From Pyrinomonadaceae bacterium (GTDB lineage Bacteria; Acidobacteriota; Blastocatellia; Pyrinomonadales; Pyrinomonadaceae), in the NCBI GenBank assembly GCA_013695245.1, contig JACDAW010000163.1, forward strand, positions 1 to 7,570: DNA of 7,570 nucleotides, in the 5' to 3' direction. Below, in pieces: positions 4,717 through 7,570 of the stretch (within the stretch, counting starts at the first letter, position 1; every line of letters begins with the position of its first letter). A model generated the notes under the pieces. The model had not been told where the DNA came from. It worked only from the letters and a program-made list of their open reading frames with translations, and searched no databases. The position numbers were made by a program, and so were the translations under genes.

Positions 4717-7386
4717 ATGAGATGGTGGGACGAACTGAGATACATTGCGCGCCATTTCGACCGGCGGCGGGCGGAGCAAAATTTGGAAGATGAAATTCGC
4801 CTGCATCTGGAGTTGGAAACGCAGCAGAATATTGAGGATGGAATGTCGCCGGAAGAAGCTCGCTACGCGGCCGAGCGAGCCTTTGGAAGCGTCACTTTAG
4901 CAAAGGAGGATAGTCGCGCCATGTGGGGATTGAGGTTGTTGGAAACTTTGTGGCAAGACGCACGCTTCAGCGTTCGACGAATGTTTAAGAGTCCGGGTTT
5001 CAGCCTTGTGGCGATAGTATCGCTGGCACTGGGTATCGGCGCAAACACGGCGATCTTCAGTTTAGTCAATACGGTTCTTTTGCGCCCGCTGCCCGTTCCG
5101 CATTCGGAACAACTCGTGTCAGTCTTTCCGGTGGCTAAAGATGATTCCGTGCAAGCTTTCTCTTATCCCACTTATGTGGACTTTCGTGACCGGAACGATG
5201 TTCTCTCAGGATTATACGTGACGCGCTTTGCGCCGATGAGTCTTAGTCGTGAGGGCACGAACGAGCGCGTCTGGGGCTATCTCGTCTCCGGTAACTACTT
5301 TGACGTGCTCGGCATCAGTGCCGCGCACGGGCGCACGTTCCTGCCGGAAGAAGATCGCACGCGACTCTCGCATCCGGTGGTGGTAGTGAGTTACGGCTGC
5401 TGGCAACGACGCTTCGGTGCTGATCCGTCATTAGTCGGGAAAAACATCGTCTTAAATAATCATAACTTCACGGTCGTTGGTATCGCCCCCGAAGGATTTA
5501 ACGGAAGCGAGATCGCTTACACGCCGGAGCTGTGGGTTCCGATGATGATGCAGTCGTGGATCGAGCCGGGCGGCAATTGGCTTGAGCGGAGAGATACGCA
5601 AAATCTTTTCGCTACGGGTCGCCTCAAGCCCGGCGTGAGCGCCGTGCAAGCTCAAGCTTCGCTCAATCTTCTCGCGCAGCAAATAGGACAAGAGTACCCG
5701 GATACGAACGAAGGACAAACTATCACGCTCACGCCGCCTGGCCTTATCCACCCAATATTGCGCGGCCCCGTAATAAGTTTCGCTGGCGTATTGATGGGAA
5801 TCGTCAGCTTAGTCTTACTCATTGCATGCACGAATCTCGCAAATCTGTTGCTGGCGCGGGCGACCGAGCGGCGCAGGGAGATCGCCGTGCGCCTCGCGCT
5901 GGGCGCTTCACGCCTGCGCCTCGTTAGGCAATTACTGACGGAGAGCGTGCTGCTCTCAATTTTGGGAGGCGTAGCCGGATTGCTGCTCGCGCTGTGGGCG
6001 ATTAATCTTATCGCCGCGTTCAAACCGCCAATTGATTTTCCGCTGACGCTTGATCTGAAACTAGATTGGCGCGTGTTTGGGTTTTCACTGCTCGTCTCGC
6101 TGCTTACGGGCGTGCTCTTCGGACTCGTTCCGGCCTTGCAATCCACTCGGCCTGAACTCGTGCCCGCTTTGAAAGACGCAACATCGCAGCTCGGCTATCA
6201 TCGCTCTCGATTGCGGAGCGGGTTGGTTGTCGCTCAGGTCGCGTTGTCACTCGTGTTGTTGATCGCCGCCGGACTCGTTGTTCGCACCTTACAGCATTTG
6301 CAAACGATGAGTCCCGGCTTCGAGCCGGATAACGCCTTGATGATGTCGGTTGATGTCGGTCTGCAAGGTTACGACAAAGTTAGAGGGCAGCAATTTTACC
6401 GCCAACTCATCGAGCGCGTGGAAGCGCTGCCCGGTGTGCGTTCGGCTGCTGTCGCTGATTTCGTCCCGCTCAGCCTTAATTACAACTCCACCGATGTTTA
6501 CGTCGAAGGTCAGCCGCCTGCGCGCGGCGCGAATGTGCCGACGGTAATGAATGCTTCGGTAGGTTCAAACTATTTCTCGACGATGGCCATTCCGCTCATG
6601 CAAGGGCGTGAATTCGGCGAGATGGATAAAGAGGACGCGCCGCGCGTCTGTATTATTAACGAAGCTTTCGCGCGCCGCTTCTTTCCCGGAGCGAATCCGG
6701 TTGAGAGCGCAATCGGCAAGCGCGTCGGGCGCGGGACGGACGGCCCGTTTGCGCAGATCGTCGGCGTCGCCACTGACGGAAAGTATTTCAGCATCAACGA
6801 AACCGCGCGCCCGTTCATCTATTTCCCTCTGTCGCACTCTTACTCGTCGAACGCCATTCTGCTCGTGCGCACAAACTCAGACCCGAAGAGGATGATCGCG
6901 CCCGTTCGCCGCGAAGTAGGGATGATTGATCAGAACATGCCTGTCTATGAGGTTAAGACTTTAACCGAACATTTGGGGCTGTCGCTGTTTCCGGCGCGCG
7001 TGGCGGCCGTATTGCTCGGAAGCTTCGGGCTGCTGGCTTTAGCTTTGGCGGCGATAGGCGTTTACGGGGTGATGTCATATTCGGTTGCGCAACGCACACG
7101 TGAGATCGGCATTCGCATTGCACTAGGCGCGCAACCGCGCGAGGTGCTGAAACTCGTGGCGCGGCAGGGCGTAACGTTGGCCACCGTCGGATTAGTTGCG
7201 GGACTGTTCGCGTCCGTAGTTTTAACCAGATTGATGTCTAGTTTGCTATACGGCGTAAGCGCGACTGACGCGGAAACATTTATTGCTATTTCGCTGTTGC
7301 TGCTGACAGTGATCCTGCTGGCTTGCTACGTGCCCGCGCGTAGAGCGACGAAGGTCGATCCGATGGTGGCGCTCAGATACGAATAG
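4717..7386 (+). CDS. ADOP-family permease: duplicated MacB/FtsX-type ABC permease
   Basis: This 889-residue inner-membrane protein has an N-terminal cytoplasmic prefix (1-80: RRRAEQNLEDEIRLHLELE, then GMSPEEARYAAERAFGS), typical of acidobacterial orphan permeases. Two MacB-like units follow. Unit 1 has a helix at 95-119 (SLALGIGANTAIFSLVNTVL), a periplasmic core (about 125-345) and FtsX helices near 353-377, 408-432 and 452-474, with RRREIAVRLALGASRLRLVR between them. Unit 2 has a helix at 503-523, a periplasmic core (about 530-755) and helices near 763-787, 818-838 and 854-874, with RTREIGIRIALGAQPREVLK. It ends in the usual ARRATKVDPMVALRYE. The eight-helix duplicated layout and length match ADOP. 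MacB-type proteins couple cytoplasmic ATP hydrolysis to periplasmic work, but no matching ATPase gene is present here. Substrate and partner are unknown. It shares the padR promoter. Confidence 0.93.
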   Translation: MRWWDELRYIARHFDRRRAEQNLEDEIRLHLELETQQNIEDGMSPEEARYAAERAFGSVTLAKEDSRAMWGLRLLETLWQDARFSVRRMFKSPGFSLVAIVSLALGIGANTAIFSLVNTVLLRPLPVPHSEQLVSVFPVAKDDSVQAFSYPTYVDFRDRNDVLSGLYVTRFAPMSLSREGTNERVWGYLVSGNYFDVLGISAAHGRTFLPEEDRTRLSHPVVVVSYGCWQRRFGADPSLVGKNIVLNNHNFTVVGIAPEGFNGSEIAYTPELWVPMMMQSWIEPGGNWLERRDTQNLFATGRLKPGVSAVQAQASLNLLAQQIGQEYPDTNEGQTITLTPPGLIHPILRGPVISFAGVLMGIVSLVLLIACTNLANLLLARATERRREIAVRLALGASRLRLVRQLLTESVLLSILGGVAGLLLALWAINLIAAFKPPIDFPLTLDLKLDWRVFGFSLLVSLLTGVLFGLVPALQSTRPELVPALKDATSQLGYHRSRLRSGLVVAQVALSLVLLIAAGLVVRTLQHLQTMSPGFEPDNALMMSVDVGLQGYDKVRGQQFYRQLIERVEALPGVRSAAVADFVPLSLNYNSTDVYVEGQPPARGANVPTVMNASVGSNYFSTMAIPLMQGREFGEMDKEDAPRVCIINEAFARRFFPGANPVESAIGKRVGRGTDGPFAQIVGVATDGKYFSINETARPFIYFPLSHSYSSNAILLVRTNSDPKRMIAPVRREVGMIDQNMPVYEVKTLTEHLGLSLFPARVAAVLLGSFGLLALALAAIGVYGVMSYSVAQRTREIGIRIALGAQPREVLKLVARQGVTLATVGLVAGLFASVVLTRLMSSLLYGVSATDAETFIAISLLLLTVILLACYVPARRATKVDPMVALRYE

Positions 7387-7522
7387 CGCCGGATTGAATC
7401 GGCATTAAAACCTTTGATGCTTAAGCTCTGAAAACAATCTCGCCCATCTCCTGCCGGGGTTGCTCCTTTCCAACCGTCGGCGCTTCTCAAGCGTAAACTT
7501 TAGCTTTATGATAATGATGAAG
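7387..7522. other. noncoding stretch after the ADOP gene
   Basis: No convincing gene is visible. Two small perfect stem-loops occur: GGTTG/CAACC (7458-7462 with 7471-7475, 8-base loop) and CGCTT/AAGCG (7481-7485 with 7489-7493, 3-base loop). The second is followed by an AT-rich stretch, TAAACTTTAGCTTTATG, without a clean T-run. It might weakly terminate the padR-ADOP transcript. Confidence 0.3.
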
Positions 7523-7570
7523 CGGGGCGACGGACGGCAAATAAATACAACTTTGCCGTCCGTCGCCCCG
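7523..7570. repeat. perfect 19-bp inverted repeat with 10-base loop at the window edge
   Basis: The left arm (7523-7541, CGGGGCGACGGACGGCAAA) is exactly complementary to the right arm (7552-7570). The 10 bases between them are AT-rich (TAAATACAAC). The right arm ends at the last base of the window, so the stem may be longer. As RNA this is a very stable hairpin and may terminate transcription of the ADOP operon and/or of a gene entering from the right. The usual terminal T-run cannot be seen on the + strand because the window stops, and it is absent on the - strand. The AAA/TTT pairs face the loop, unlike a textbook terminator. A dispersed palindromic repeat (REP- or MITE-like) is an equal alternative. 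Confidence 0.7.

Noticed and set aside
5452..6146. Open frames on the - strand within the ADOP gene (99 and 164 codons)
   Set aside because: They are antisense to clearly conserved FtsX/MacB segments, have shadow-type composition and show no family features.
6734..6743. GACGGACGGC inside the ADOP gene, matching part of the edge hairpin arm
   Set aside because: It is a ten-base match in coding sequence encoding GTDG, with no inverted partner beside it; most likely chance.
7410..7447. Ribosome site-like GGAG followed by ATG on the - strand
   Set aside because: It opens only an eight-codon frame before a stop, so there is no support for a gene.

Overview
The window most likely comes from an acidobacterium (Acidobacteriota), perhaps a lineage of moderate GC such as Blastocatellia. 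The phylum call is inferred from gene families. A short PadR-type regulator lies 5 bases upstream of a roughly 890-residue permease with two MacB/FtsX units, which is the classic acidobacterial PadR plus ADOP (acidobacterial duplicated orphan permease) pair. The left edge holds the C-terminal barrel of a large Oar-like TonB-dependent receptor, a family strongly expanded in this phylum. No rRNA, tRNA, CRISPR array, transposase, phage gene or integrase was seen.

Layout. Positions 1-1332 (+) hold the 3' part of the outer-membrane receptor gene, which converges on a leftward three-gene cluster. That cluster, in transcription order, is an OppC/DppC-type permease (4188-3331), an ABC ATPase (3320-2274) and an ABC-2 permease (2277-1447). 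The spacing is tight: 10 bases, then a 4-base overlap, so it looks like one operon. A 163-base divergent region (4189-4351) separates it from the rightward padR-ADOP operon (4352-7386). The last 184 bases are noncoding and end in a perfect 19-bp inverted repeat that reaches the window edge.

How the genes fit together. The ATPase and ABC-2 permease make a complete DrrAB/NodIJ-like exporter or lipid/drug transporter: one nucleotide-binding subunit and one six-helix membrane subunit, presumably working as dimers. The OppC-like gene in front belongs to a different ABC superfamily branch (dipeptide/oligopeptide import). It has no OppB, OppD/F or binding-protein partner in view, so it is an orphan here. 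The ADOP permease likewise has no MacB-type ATPase beside it, as its family name implies.

Regulation. The padR promoter is unusually readable: TTGACA, a 17-base spacer and GATACT. A perfect 7-3-7 palindrome lies over the predicted transcription start, and a third copy of the half-site sits just downstream of the -35 box. This fits autorepression by PadR. I see no clearly undescribed multi-gene system. The most interesting items are the operator architecture, the orphan OppC fused transcriptionally to an unrelated exporter, and the long hairpin at the right edge.
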